From contig WPIO01000207.1 of the NCBI GenBank assembly GCA_009760855.2, positions 1 to 64,000 on the forward strand: a DNA stretch of 64,000 bases, read 5' to 3'. The stretch is from Cristatella mucedo. Its lineage: Eukaryota; Bryozoa; Phylactolaemata; Cristatellidae. The translations under genes and the position numbers were made by a program. Each line of letters begins with the position of its first letter. The first letter of the stretch is position 1. The notes beneath the pieces are model-generated. The model made no database searches and was not told the origin of the DNA. It saw only the letters and a list, made by a program, of their open reading frames with translations. Below, in pieces: positions 21,885 through 32,974 of this stretch.

Positions 21885-23925
21885 CTATGTTATGAAGCAA
21901 GTCGAGAGTGAGTTCCAGGCTTTTGGAGCATACGAACTAAATGCACGATCTCCAAAAGATTTGATGTTTGTACGAGGTATTGGTAAACTGATGGATTCCG
22001 AAAAGTGGGTGGTACGATGCCTCACCTGGTGGGGGAGCAGATCTGAGAGATAGGCTGGAGCCAAATAATGAAGTGACTTAAAAGTGAGCAACAAAACCTT
22101 GACGTCCAACCGTTGCTTGACTTGTAGCCAGTGTAGTTCGGCGAGAAGTGGTGGGATGTGGCAACTGCGCCGCTCACGACAAACAAGCCTAGCTGCAGAG
22201 TTTTCCACCAGCTGTAATCGCCTGATAGCACCTGCTGGTACACCAGCAAGCAGTGAGTTACATAAGTCAAGACTGGATGTGACAAATACACGGACCAACT
22301 TAGATGTTGTATCATTATCTAAACAAGCCCGAATTTTAGCAATGCTGGCTTGCTGAAAGTATGCAGACTTGTCTGTGGAGCTGATGTGGTCGTCTAACGA
22401 GAGGTCACTTTGGAACATTACACCTAGATTTCGAGCTGATTCAACAGGAGATATGCTGACAGAGCCGGTTTTGAGCGTCAGCATTTCCAATTTCTGAATC
22501 ACAATGGGTTTGCCCATAACTATTAAGTTAGTTTTATCATCATTTAGTTTTAGAAAATTTCCTGCCATCTATGTACGGATGTCTGCAATACATGCTGCAA
22601 GTGAGTTGAGAGAAATTGAGGTGCTCGAAAGCTGGGAGGGATCCAAGCGAATGTACAACTGAGTATCATCCGCATAGAAGTGAAAGCCTAGATTGTGTTG
22701 GCAATCACATCAGCAAGAAGGAGAGTATAAACCATGAAAAGAACCGGACCTAGCATGGAGCCCTGAGGTACTCCATATTTCAGAGTTACTTCAGATGATC
22801 TTTGTCCATTCACGTCAATACTCTGGAGTCTCCCACTGAGATAGGACCTGAACCACTGCATAGCAGTGCCAGTGATGCCCAGGCGAGATTAGAGGCGCTC
22901 TAGAAGAACTTTTTGATTGATTGCATCAAAAGCTGCCGAAAGATCGAGTAAAATAAGCAGAGACGCTCTACCCATGTCTGCATTCCTAAGTAGGTCATTG
23001 TACAACCCTAATCAACGCTGACTCTGTGGAGTGATTATCTCTAAAGCCAGACCGGAACTTACTAGCAAGGTTTGAAGTTTCAATTGATTTAAATTCTTTT
23101 TATTCAATAATTTCAAGTTTATGAGTTCAGCTGGTCAGCCACCACCCTTTCCAGTGTCTTTGATAGGAATGGTAGGAGTAAGACTGGGCGGTAGTTACGG
23201 TAGTTACTCGAGTTCTCTTGGTCTAGTGTCGCTTTCTTGAGAAGTGGCCTGACTACAGCTTTTTTGAAGGGTGCTGGGACATGACCTGAGGCTAATGACA
23301 TATTAATGATGTTATTTATGCATGGCAGAAGCAGATCGATGCAACGTAGGAGCAGGACAGTGGGAATAGTGTCCAGAGGACTTATTGTCTTCTTTATTTG
23401 ATTGGGATATGAACTTCAGGACGAGATCATTAGTGACCTGCTTAACTGTAGGCCTTGAGGTGCAGCCAGGAATCGGGGAAAAGCATTCTAGTGGGGATGT
23501 TGCCATTGCAGCGATGGACTCCCTGATCTTGTCAATCTTCTGCATTAAGAATCGAGAGAAGCGATCGGCTAGATTATCACAAGGATTATTAGGTAAGGAG
23601 CTAATCTGGGAGCGGTTGAGGAGATGGTTGATCGTCGACATCAGCATTTTTGGATTGTGCATCTGTGATTCAACAATCTTTTAATAGATGCTAGACTTGG
23701 CCTTTGCCAGGATCGATTGGTACGACCTACAGTAGTCTTCATATGCCTGTCGATGGAAGTCAGTCCTGGTATTTTTCATGCTTTCTCAAGCACGCCCTTA
23801 GTAAACCTGGGTAGTTTAATTTCTGTGATAAACCACAGGCCTTCGGGACGAGGGCGCACAGTGCGCTTAGTCAGACGGTGCAAACTCGTCGAGCATGTCA
23901 GCTAGTGTCGTGTTGTTGCTATCTA
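21885..23925 (-). mobile_element. LINE-A non-LTR retrotransposon (CR1/L2-like), decayed
   Basis: On the minus strand, from about 23925: a linker region (DEFAPL-type), then MHNPKMLMSTINHLLNRSQI, then RT fingers (PAPFKKAVVRPLLKKATLDQ, then YRPVLLLPFLSKTLE), a degraded catalytic region, and MAGNFLKLNDDKTNLIVMGK. The C-terminal segment ends in AFSSYAPKAWNSL. Several frameshifts are visible, including in the FYADD region (about 22700-22640). The (ATT)n tail is absent, so the 3' end is lost at about 21885. It is the same family as the copies at 34.4 and 59.5 kb. Confidence 0.85.
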
Positions 23926-23940
23926 CCAATGATGACAATG

Positions 23941-23942
<2 letters not shown>

Positions 23943-23988
<46 letters not shown>
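23943..23988. repeat. (TA)n microsatellite
   Basis: About 22-23 uninterrupted TA units at the 5' boundary of the LINE-A copy. Confidence 0.95.
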
Positions 23989-23989
<1 letters not shown>

Positions 23990-23992
<3 letters not shown>

Positions 23993-24680
23993 TCTGTATT
24001 CTTAGTTATACATTCATCAACATAAATGGAAGTGTCCTAGCCCTCGGGGGAACGTCCTAGGGTACACTGAAGGGCATGTTCGGGGAGAACGTCCAGGGGG
24101 AAATGTCTTTAAACCACTTTTTCGCGATCTGCCAACCTGGGAAATTGGCTTAATGCATGTGACCGGAACCAGGAAGCCAGGTTGGCGAATGGTGCTTCAC
24201 CAGTCAAGACCCAACTAGGAAGCTTTTTGGCATCCATTTGTGAGTCCGTATATTTAGGTTCAGCACGAGCCGCGTCAGGCATCGGGCGATTCGGCAGCGT
24301 GCCCGGACAGCCTTCATTGCCGGCTTTTGCTCGGGTATCTCAAGGTAAGCATTCCCTGGTACCATTGAGATCGTATGCCAGATGTGGATGGGTTACTACG
24401 TCTTCAGACCTTGGGAATGGCCTCGCGTCTCCTTGTGATTTTTCTGGAAATTGTAGTGCATTTAAGCTGCTTGCTCTCGACCCTTAACGTTTAAAGGGCG
24501 GAGAGACTCCAAACTACTATTAAATAGTAGCGGAAGAGGTGGAATGAAGAGCCAGAGAGAAAGAGGGAGAGAGAGAGAGAGAGAGGGAGAGAGAGAGAGG
24601 AAAGTAGGTCACAGAGAGATGTGTGTGAGAGAGATAGCGAGAGATGATAGCTGCGCATAGAAGCTAATACGGTGTCGTTT
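23990..24680. other. Non-coding, purine-rich microsatellite near its end
   Basis: An imperfect (GA)n tract at about 24555-24600 is the only repeat. Open frames here (24182-24487 +, 24491-24721 -) have no recognisable domain; the minus frame is a product of the GA tract. Confidence 0.4.
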
Positions 24681-24686
24681 TTCAAG

Positions 24687-25026
24687 CAGCCGCGTAAGTC
24701 CGCTAGGGGCACAGTGGTCATAGCAGGCTGTTTATGTTCGCAAGCGTATTTTTATATTTACGTTAAATATACACGCGTATATAGTTACCTTTTTCATTTA
24801 GAGTTTTTTCTAATACATAAATCGTATACCCCTAAACCTTTAGACCTAAACTGTAAACCCAAAAAATCCGCATTTACTATTCGACCTAATAAGTCGTTTG
24901 TTCCTACAGCCTTGTCAGGCTACTATGGGCATGGTGCTCATAACAGGCTGTTCAACATGGACGCTGGCGACCATGTTGACCAGACTGTTATGAGGACTGT
25001 GCCCACAGCAGACTTAAACGGCTGTA
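24687..25026. mobile_element. Candidate MITE with about 50-bp inverted ends
   Basis: The left end (24687-24736, starting CAGCCGCGTAAGTCCGCT) is matched in reverse complement by the right end (24972-25026), with about three quarters identity by eye. The shared core is GGGCACAGT..TCATA.CAG. A third partial copy of the core sits at 24922-24960 in the left-end orientation. A length of about 340 bases and no coding capacity fit a non-autonomous DNA transposon. I could not define a clean target-site duplication. Confidence 0.45.
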
Positions 25027-25029
25027 TGA

Positions 25030-25690
25030 CGTACGTACACGCCGTATGGCAACTACGCCGTATAGGCCAACTCATAAGCAGGAAGTAGGTCACTGCTGCC
25101 CTGGCCGGGTCAAATGACCTGCTATGCACTTTGCAATTAAAGCAAGCTTTTTTCAGCTGGGACTGCGGATTGCAGTGCCTCGCGAGCTGAGGTGCTAGCA
25201 CGTTCGTCGGTTGGTCAGAGTGATGTGACTTCAGCTGGCAGCGGAATAACATAGTTGCGAGACCAAACCCACAGAAATTGCCCCGTCGCGATATCCAAAG
25301 CAACAAAAAATGAGCGTGGTGGTGATGCTCGTCGCTTTGTCGCTTTGCCTTACGCACACGATGCTCACTTGAACGCACGCCAAGCACTCACGCGACCTCA
25401 CACTCACGCGCACCGCTTTCATGCTGACGCGAGCGGTCTTTGAATGTGATTGGGACAAAGTCATCGACTCACGGGGACGGAGAAAGAAATCCGAAACCTT
25501 GTTTAGTCTAACTCGTGTGCCTACCTGCTGAACCAAGATGGAAGCCGGAGAGATGGGAATATACGCAGGATCTGTCGTCCTAGCAAATGAAGTACAGGCG
25601 TGGTTAATCAACCTGCTAGATCTGGTCTCCAAACAGGTTCTCCGACAGACATACACAAAATTAATATGAATATAATTCACTTGTATAATA
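25030..25690. other. No recognisable gene
   Basis: Overlapping open frames at 24938-25387 and 25231-25680 (minus) have no domain I can identify. GC content is moderately raised around 25200-25440. Confidence 0.35.
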
Positions 25691-25802
25691 CCATTGGAGC
25701 TTAAACTATATTAAAACGCTTTGCATATGCCACGGGGCTTGAGCCCAGGACATCGGGCTAACTTAGGTCGGGGCGAGCACCTTGGGCTAAACCAGCTCGG
25801 CG
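25690..25802 (-). mobile_element. SINE-I, diverged copy
   Basis: The minus strand shows the head end (GGTTTAGCCCAAGGTGCTCG), the linker GGGCTCAAGCCCC and GCATATG. The hairpin is largely decayed. Confidence 0.6.
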
Positions 25803-25919
25803 AGGCTTTCAGGTGTGCGTGAAACAACTAAAAATAAATTCCCAAGTGGTAAGTATAATATAATATAATAATATACTATAATATAATAATGTAAGTATAA
25901 TAAGTATCCTAAGCATATA

Positions 25920-26000
25920 ATCGTACTTCCTTTACAGCGCATGTAAAGTGTCTAGTAGGAGATTAAGTTCTCTGAGGGGGCTATACAAGTATATTATTTT
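25920..26000 (+). mobile_element. LINE-A 3' tail, diverged
   Basis: The arms GTGTCTAGTAGGAGATTAAG and CTCTGAGGGGGCTATACAAG fit the LINE-A/SINE-I terminal hairpin, but the tail is short. An AT-rich (AATAT)n run lies just upstream (about 25855-25895). Confidence 0.55.
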
Positions 26001-26114
26001 CAGTAATATTTGCTAACGAATACGTCCAGCGCCGTCGAAGCAAAAGAAGGAGAAGCAGAGCGGTCGACGTTCTTAGTTGGCCCGATCGCCTGCAATGCCG
26101 AAGCTTTTCCTTTA

Positions 26115-26925
26115 TGGTATAACATAATATAATAACAATAATAATACACTTGATAAAGCGCCCTCAGAGAATCTCTTTCTAGGCGCTTTACATTTGGTGC
26201 AAAGGTGAAAGCGATTGAATGCTGAGTAAAATCATGCTTGATAAACAACGTGAATAAGATGGTTAGGGGTTACGTGCACAGCGTCAGCATGCAAGTGTTG
26301 TTAGTGGCAGCATGCATAGTGTCAGCATGAATAAGCCCATAAAGGACGACTCACAAGTACCCACTAATGCTGTCCTAAAAAGGCGTGTTTTTAAGTTTTT
26401 TTTAAATGTTATCAAGTCAGGCAATGTTCTGACGCAAGTCGGGAGGGGGTTCCAGGCTTTAGGAGCATACGAACTAAATGCACGGTTTCCAAAGGATTTG
26501 AGGTTTATACAAGGTATTGGTATATTGTTGGATTCCGAAAAGCTGGTGGTACTATGCTTGGCCTGGTTGGGGAGTTGATCTGAGAGATTGGCTGGAGCCA
26601 TAGAATGAAGTGACCTAAATGTGAGCGACACAACCTTGAAGTCGATCCGTTGCTTTACTGGTAGCCAGTGCAGGTCGGCGAGAAGTAGTGTGATGTGGCA
26701 ACTGCGAAGCTCACGACAGACAAGCCAAGCTGGGTATTTTAGCACCAGCTGCAATCGCCCGATCGCACATCCCGTTAGGCCAGTAAGCAGTGAGTTGCAG
26801 AAGTCGAGACGGATGTCACAAATGCATGGACCAACATGGACGTGGTATCATTGTCTAAACAAGCCTGAATTTTAGCAATGCTATGTAGCTGAAATTTTGC
26901 AAGCTACGACTTTTCAACACAAAAT
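26115..26925 (-). mobile_element. LINE-A, 3' third with tail
   Basis: The minus strand starts within the RT thumb, continues through LLADLHWLPVKQRIDFKV and AFSSYAPKAWNPLPTCVRT, then the 3' untranslated part with the terminal hairpin (about 26200-26150) and (ATT)n tail. An open frame of 156 codons (26754-26284) is a surviving piece of the ORF. The insertion is 5'-truncated. Confidence 0.85.
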
Positions 26926-26929
26926 GTGA

Positions 26930-28030
26930 TCATACAAATTTGGCCACGGTCTGGTGAAAATTAAAAATCAAAATTTATTTATGAAAGCGTTCACAATTCG
27001 AGCACTGTCAGTAGATCAAAAGCGTCCAACAAAAAATATATAGGTTAAAATATTCACAATCGGTTATGTAAGTTCTCAATCGCTTGTTACCGTTTTCCCA
27101 ATTCCCATATATTTTGAGAAGAAGTATAATTTATTTATCTCTTGATGTCTGAGACAAAAGGTGTTTTAGCAGTACGTCGTAGAAAATTAATTTGACTTAC
27201 GACAGATTTTACTGTCCTTATCTATTTTGTATATCGGGGGAAGGGCAGACTTTATACACGAACACACACACGAACACACGCACATACACACACACACACG
27301 CACACTCACACACACACATAAAATACTTCGCAATCGGTTATGTAGATTCTCATTTACTGGTTATTTTTTCCAATTTGTTATATATTTGGAAAAAGATGCA
27401 ATTCGTTCACCTCTCTACGATTTCGACAAAACATATCGAAATAGAAAGTAGTAAACAGTCGATTTACAGCATTGGGTTTGCAGATTTCCTCACACGTAGG
27501 GCAATTTAGGTCGTCATGTGACTCCATCGGACGGTTGGTAGATATTATGCTCCAAAACACTAGTGGCCGGTCTGGTTAGTCGTCCCTGCAATCGTTCTCT
27601 CGTTCTCATTGGGGTGGACAGTGACATTATACACATGCAAACTCATCCTTAGAGAATTTTTGCTCTATAAGAGCAATAATCAAAGCCAGATAATAAACGA
27701 ACGTATCCTTAATGTTTTTCTGCCTGCCTCCTTTCGTAGGAATGACCATGCCTTTAGCTTATTGCATGCTTTCCAAGTGCCAGTAACTAAATTGTTCTTC
27801 ATGCATACTCAGGTCTATAACTAAGAATGTATCAAGTTTGCTGGAGGCACTGAACTTGCATAAATTTGGTCGTCCTCACACACGGATACCTCAGCCTAAT
27901 TGGTCCATGCATTCATTGCAATCCATATAGACTTCTGTATCGAACTCCTTGTACGTCTTCCGGCCTGTGTAATGAGATCCTAGCAAAATTGTGTTCCCCT
28001 TTGTGCTGAATCTTGGTTTTAATGTTGAAC
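26930..28030. other. Non-coding, with a CA-type microsatellite and a local direct duplication
   Basis: A (CA)n-like tract with CG interruptions spans about 27255-27322. A segment of about 90 bases at 27048-27140 (with CAATCGGTTATGTA) is repeated imperfectly at 27325-27415. No gene is supported. Confidence 0.5.
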
Positions 28031-28034
28031 CAAT

Positions 28035-28142
28035 AGATATGCTTCCTTCCAGCATATGTAAAGTGGCTGGACAGAGATGTCTTTCTAGGAGGTTGCTATT
28101 CAAATATTATTATTACTATTATTGTTAGTAGTAGTAGTAGTA
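28035..28142 (+). mobile_element. LINE-A-like 3' tail, diverged
   Basis: CATATGTAAAGTGGCTGG and the later (ATT)n/(AGT)n tail resemble a LINE-A end. The hairpin is poorly kept. Confidence 0.45.
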
Positions 28143-28144
28143 TT

Positions 28145-29540
28145 GTTAGGATTTGTGTGCTTAATCTTAGTTCGAAGCTCAGCAGCTAGGTTTAAAATGT
28201 ATTAGCATCGGAAGTGCCTCAATACATTATTTCTCACACCTGCCGTATTGAGCTTTGGTAAGGTTTGGTTCATACCAAAGTGTGGCAAATCTCTTTCTTG
28301 ATTTTCAGTTACCTGTTTACTTGGTTTGACCTTTACTAGCTGGAGAAGTGCCTGCTGGAGATCTGGCATGTTCTAAAAGTAGTTGCCCCTTTTGCTATTC
28401 CTTCCCATTACCGTGTACCCAATGTGTCTGCGTTAGTTACATTGGAGTGCCAGGACAACACTTCTGGTTTATACCGGAAGTTTAAGGTCATAAAAAGGAT
28501 AGGATTGGTCAGTTTCTGAACGGAAGGTGAGGTATAGACATACACTCAAAATATTTGGACCATGGAGCAGCCACCGTGACGCTGCTATCTCGTCTGCGTT
28601 TAGAGTAAATATCAAATATCGATTTCACCAACAACATGCCTACCAGTTTCAATTAGAGGCAACATGTCCTAGTAAATTATCATCAATCACGCTTAATTGA
28701 TCAAGTCACCATGACGTTGCACTTCTCTATTTGCAATGTCAGGTCAGACACAAGCAGACTTGGAGCTGATCAAACTCCTGAAAATATCGGGTGGTTATGC
28801 TGCCCTAGGCTTTTTCAAATGTTCAAAAACCTCACCAGCTGATGTGCTGTGGCTGCTGCAGTAATTGTCTTTTGAACTCATCCCACGATTATTCAACTGG
28901 GTTTTAATCGAATCTGAGGCTACTTCCAGCCCTGCTTCCGTCTGCTCCAGCCATGGCGCCCGCTCGCCGTGACGCTGAGCTAGGGCAAGACGAGTTGCAT
29001 TTTAATTCGATCTCTTTAGAACGTAATCGCAATCGCCAGCCACAACGGAAGTAAACAGAAGTACTAGGGACCTAGGGAAATTAGGCTACGATGTGATGCT
29101 GGAAACACGAAGCCAGACCCTAATGCTGGAAGACACTCTTGGACCTGAGAAATCTTGAAGAAGAGGTTGCTAACCTCACAAGTATAAAATCGCCGCGACG
29201 TGGGTAAGACAGTGCTTGCATAATTAGAAAATCACTAGTGTGGTGCATGTCAACTCTCGACTGGCTCCAGCTCGCAGAAGGGGTGGGGGACCCCAAACAG
29301 CATGCTACAAGGGAACGCATAACATACAAACCGTTGGAGCGAGCGTGCATATCTCCAGCCCGAGCAAGCATTTGGTCCTCGTTACCTTTTGTGGGTGGCC
29401 GCATCGTCGTAGAATGACCGACGTATTTCCGGACGTATAGATGAGAGCCACTAAGGGCGTCCAAAAACCACTACTTATCCGGCTAACGTAAGGTCTTCAA
29501 GAGCCAAGGTTCAAGAGTGTCATCGAATATTCTGCTCAAA
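28145..29540. other. No recognisable gene
   Basis: One short ATG frame at 28953 (about 33 codons, charged) and open frames at 29120-29464 (-) and 29240-29440 (+) show no known domain. I see no further structure. Confidence 0.35.
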
Positions 29541-29544
29541 GCTA

Positions 29545-30110
29545 CAGGTCAGGCCCAAGCCCGACCGGTGACGAAATCGTTATTCCAACTGTCCCAGCAA
29601 ACCAAACCTGGCATGTGTTCAGGGTTACAGTCCGGAGATTGACTTGGCCAATCTCGTCATAGGTACGTAACTGAAGTCGAATGAATGGTTAAAACAATAT
29701 CTAATTTTTTTCATCGGTGTGTTTTGGGTCCCAGTCGTCGTATTGCATATAATCAAGTCTGCAAAGTGCCATCGCACATGGGAATATTACTATTGCTCTT
29801 GCAGTTCAAAAAGAGCTTAGTTTCTTAATTTAATTTCATCCCTCCACACAACCCCAATCTTCAGCACTCCAATGGATTAGAGGATTGGTTAACTCTAAAT
29901 GGCTTAGCATATTCCTTGTGGATAGAAGTAATTACTTCTCTGCGAGTTAAAAACGCAGACCAGCAGCACCGAATCACCATCTGATGGTATCTCGACCTTC
30001 CATGAGGATGATTGCAGACTTTAGGCATGCGCTTGGCTTGTGCCGAAGTGAAATGATCTTTAATGCCACCAATTTTAGAAAGGTCTCTTCGCACCTAGTC
30101 GTAGCCCGGA
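29545..30110 (-). mobile_element. Tc1/mariner transposase relic
   Basis: The minus strand encodes DPKHT at about 29735-29713, corresponding to the second catalytic Asp block (usual form DNDPKHT), and then WPSQSPDCNPEH at about 29650-29615, the C-terminal Trp-Pro-x-x-Ser-Pro-Asp-x-Asn-Pro block with the third acidic residue. Upstream (about 30094-29861) an open frame contains RRDLSKIGGIKDHF, likely from the N-terminal region. Frameshifts separate these parts and I could not define terminal inverted repeats. It is a dead cut-and-paste transposon. Confidence 0.7.
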
Positions 30111-30114
30111 ACCT

Positions 30115-31075
30115 TCCATATTGAGAAGCATATTCATGGCCTTCCAGCAAACTTACTATTTGGTATTAAAAGAGTAGTTGCAATATGACTATACTGAAAG
30201 TCCAGCCTCAGACTATGGCAGAATTTTAACCTTCACGAAATTTGACAATTTGGTGACCTTCAGCAAAGCTGGTTGGCCTTTGCTGATGAATAAGAATAGT
30301 ATTAAGTTGATTCTGTGAATAGTTGTGGGTCATGGGCAGCCTGAGGATTTTAGTTAAAACTGATGAAACGTCGTTCTAGATGTTTTATTCCGAAAAGAAA
30401 TACGTGTTTTTTAAACAGAGTTTGATAAATTCTTTTTTTAGTTATAGGCCTATCGTCCAAAATTGGCATCATTATCGTTCCAATTCATACTTGGGCGTTC
30501 ATTAATTAGCAAAACTAACAAACGGAACTTACAAGACCGCCCTAAACGACCAGCCGGATGGGGCATAGCAAAAGCTTCTAATAAGCAAATCTACACCATC
30601 TTGATACTTTGGCAATTGACTGCTCCTACGGTTGTAAATTTTTTTGAGAAATAAAAGGGCAGTCGGTTATTAAAAATGCAATGGATAGTAAAGCCATGCG
30701 CAGCATCTGATAATTTCTATCGATAGTTGAAAAACAGAGCTTGTGCTGTTGGTATTTGGGCAATTAATGTGATGTCTCAACGTGATTTTTTATAATCTCT
30801 CTTTTCTGGCCAGGCATAGAGGCGACCTGCTTCTACATTGTCTCTTCTGATGCAGAACATTCTGCAGAGCCTAAGGTTTACCGAAAAAGCTTAGCTAATG
30901 CATAGGCCGAACACCTTGCCTCAGCTACTTACTGATATCGCTCGATGATATCGATATCGATGATATCGCTAGATGAGTAATCTACTGCTACTAGACTGCG
31001 TAGCTTGTCAGAAATGTTTGTGCAACGATAGGTTTGGCCCTGCTTTCGACTCTAGCACACTCATTCCAGTCGTCT
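30115..31075. other. No recognisable gene
   Basis: AT-rich sequence with short GATATCGA-type palindromes near 30935-30970. Nothing else is supported. Confidence 0.35.
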
Positions 31076-31077
31076 CA

Positions 31078-31197
31078 TGTTACTGTTTCCAAGCTTCTCA
31101 CTTCCTCGATGATTCTCCGGACTCAGCCATGCTTCCTAATTATTCTTGGTTGCATGAATCATGTCCGTTAGCTACCGAATGCTTGCTTAATGCTGTT

Positions 31198-31245
<48 letters not shown>

Positions 31246-31603
31246 TTAGCTGATTTACAAACTTTGTTTATGTAAAAGCAGAAGATCATTAACGGCTATC
31301 ATCACAACTTGCAGTAAGGGATTGCTTGCTGCAGTATTCAAACCCTCGACCTCGGTCGTTATGAGCGAGCTGGCTAGCTCTTCGGATATCACGGCCCCTA
31401 TTATTGGATTGCAATGAAGATAACATTTCATCACAGCAGCCACTTAGTATTTGTAGGTATATGGAGTTACAGATAGAGATACATCCATAAATGTACAAAA
31501 CAAGAGATGAAACCTTGGGGTCACTATGCTCTTTGTTCGGGAGCAAGTAGAGATCAGCTGGACGTGTTAAACGTGACAGTTCCCACGTTCACGACACCAC
31601 GAG
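31078..31603 (+). repeat. Composite repeat: LINE-B-like 3' UTR carrying a SINE-II, first copy
   Basis: This stretch is duplicated at 45848-46405. It starts with LINE-B 3' sequence (CTCACTTCCTCGA, GACTCAGCCATGCTTCC), passes a TA/TG microsatellite (31199-31244) and a reversed SINE-II (31247-31400), and ends with GGAGTTACAGATAGAGATAC, which matches the LINE-B terminus near 41985. The same composite at two places means the SINE was already inside when it was copied. Confidence 0.7.
31247..31400 (-). mobile_element. SINE-II, tRNA-derived
   Basis: On the minus strand, GGCCGTGATATCC starts a tRNA-like head, followed by GACCGAGGTCGAGGGTTTGAATACTG in two steps, with a B-box close to GGTTCGANTCC. The tail carries GCCGTTAA.GATCTTCTGC. 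Other copies lie at 32.8, 43.4, 46.0, 56.3 and 61.0 kb. Confidence 0.7.
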
Positions 31604-31604
31604 C

Positions 31605-32055
31605 AGGACTAGCTGGTCTGGATGTGATAGGTTAAACATTTACCTTCCAAGCCGCGAGTGCTTACTAAATGGTGGAATGCATAGCTTCGTTGTTCCTTTT
31701 ACGCTCTAGTGTAGGACAAAGAGATTAAGAAAAAGCTTCTCCTTTGACTGTGCGAATATCTCATGTCTTTATTTTCACCCGCCTGCTGCTGACCACTCGA
31801 TGTATATGCAGGCTGCATGGCCATTCGTCGAAGGTCGGCGGTGCGCCATTGAATGGTGTTGTTGAAGCTTCTCCCTCACAGCCGGAAGACTTTTACATTT
31901 ACTCGATTATATCAAATCAAATCTCAGACTTGCTTGCACACCTAGGTCTGTCTTTCGGACTATGGTGCAGTTGGGCAAGTAACGCTCACATTTGCTTAAA
32001 ATGCTGGATCTGTAAATCCCGGCCAAGCTTACCTGGGTAATTTTCGAGAGCTGCC
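31605..32055. other. No recognisable gene
   Basis: One open frame (31744-32040) without a known domain. Nothing further is seen. Confidence 0.35.
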
Positions 32056-32059
32056 CTCA

Positions 32060-32258
32060 GAATGGTTGTCCCAGAATACTTTTCCCAGAATGCCTGTCGC
32101 AGAATGCCTGTCCCGAAATGGCTGTCCCAGAATGCCTCTCGCAGAGTGTTTGTCCCAGAATGCCTGTTTCAAAATGCCTGTCCCAGAATACCTGTCGCAG
32201 AATGCTTGTCCGTGATATCCTGTCCCAGAATGCCTGTCGTAGAATGCCTGCCCAAGTG
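32060..32258. repeat. 14-bp minisatellite, unit CTGTCCCAGAATGC
   Basis: At least twelve consecutive 14-base units, each starting CTGTC or TTGTC and ending near AGAATGC. Two main variants (CTGTCCCAGAATGC and CTGTCGCAGAATGC) appear in mixed order. Unit length is strictly kept while individual bases vary. The open frames across it follow from the repeat. Confidence 0.9.
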
Positions 32259-32259
32259 C

Positions 32260-32810
32260 CAGAGCATTGAGTCGTATTAGGAAACCTGCTCTTTAGTGGA
32301 GCATCTGTTGCTGGGCGTTCAACATTGTAATTTTCAATGCAAGTTCCCATGTATGCGCTGATCTGCATCATTTAAAAAAAATTGTGAAAAGCTGGAGAAG
32401 GGCTAGTGCCAACCTTGGAGTGCTTTCTATAACTGCTTGGTTACAGCTTAGCAGGATCAGCAAGGAGCTTGGTAAAAATCATTGTAAGGCCAGGATATGT
32501 TGCAGCATGTAAGGTGATCGGCAGTGGGAGGACCGATTGATGTTTTTCTTGCTTCTCTATCGCTTAAGCTTCGCTTCTGCACAGCAAATTATGACGGAAA
32601 TGTCGAATGGCGAGCAGCTATGGGTGCCCCTCCCACTCCGCCGAGCGTCCAAGCCCTTGTGGCAGCGACCTGCAAGGTAGCTCATTGAGTGGGTTAGGCT
32701 TCTCTTCCTTAATGAGTTACTGTGAATCGTCACTTCTCGACATTGCTTGTGCCTTTAGTGGTGGTAAAGGATTCTATTTTAGCACCAAGACCGACTATAT
32801 AAAAGTTCTA
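32260..32810. other. No recognisable gene
   Basis: An open frame at 32607-32837 (Ser/Gly-rich start) has no recognised domain and its 3' part overlaps the SINE-II tail. Confidence 0.35.
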
Positions 32811-32970
32811 ACTGATTTAGCAGCCTCTTTTGTATAGCGAAGGAAGTGCCTTCAAGGCTATCGCCACTGCTCGCAGTGGCAACAAAGGATAGCCCACCGC
32901 AGGATTCAAACCCACAACCTCGGGACCGAGGTCATGAAACAACCACCCAACTTAATGTGCCATCATGGCT
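32811..32970 (-). mobile_element. SINE-II, tRNA-derived
   Basis: The minus strand carries GGGTTTGAATCCTGCGG, an excellent B-box, preceded by the GACCTCGGTCCCGAGG-type arm. The tail is GCCACTGCGAGCAGTGGC and ends near ACAAAAGAGGCTG. This is the clearest B-box in the window. Confidence 0.75.
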
Positions 32971-32974
32971 CAAT

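Noticed and set aside
28953-29055. Short ATG frame starting MAPARRDAELGQ
   Set aside because: About 33 codons, no known domain, no conserved neighbour or clear splice donor. Not enough to call a gene.
32060-32258. CRISPR-like array
   Set aside because: The 14-base units are directly adjacent with no unique spacers, and the genome is animal.
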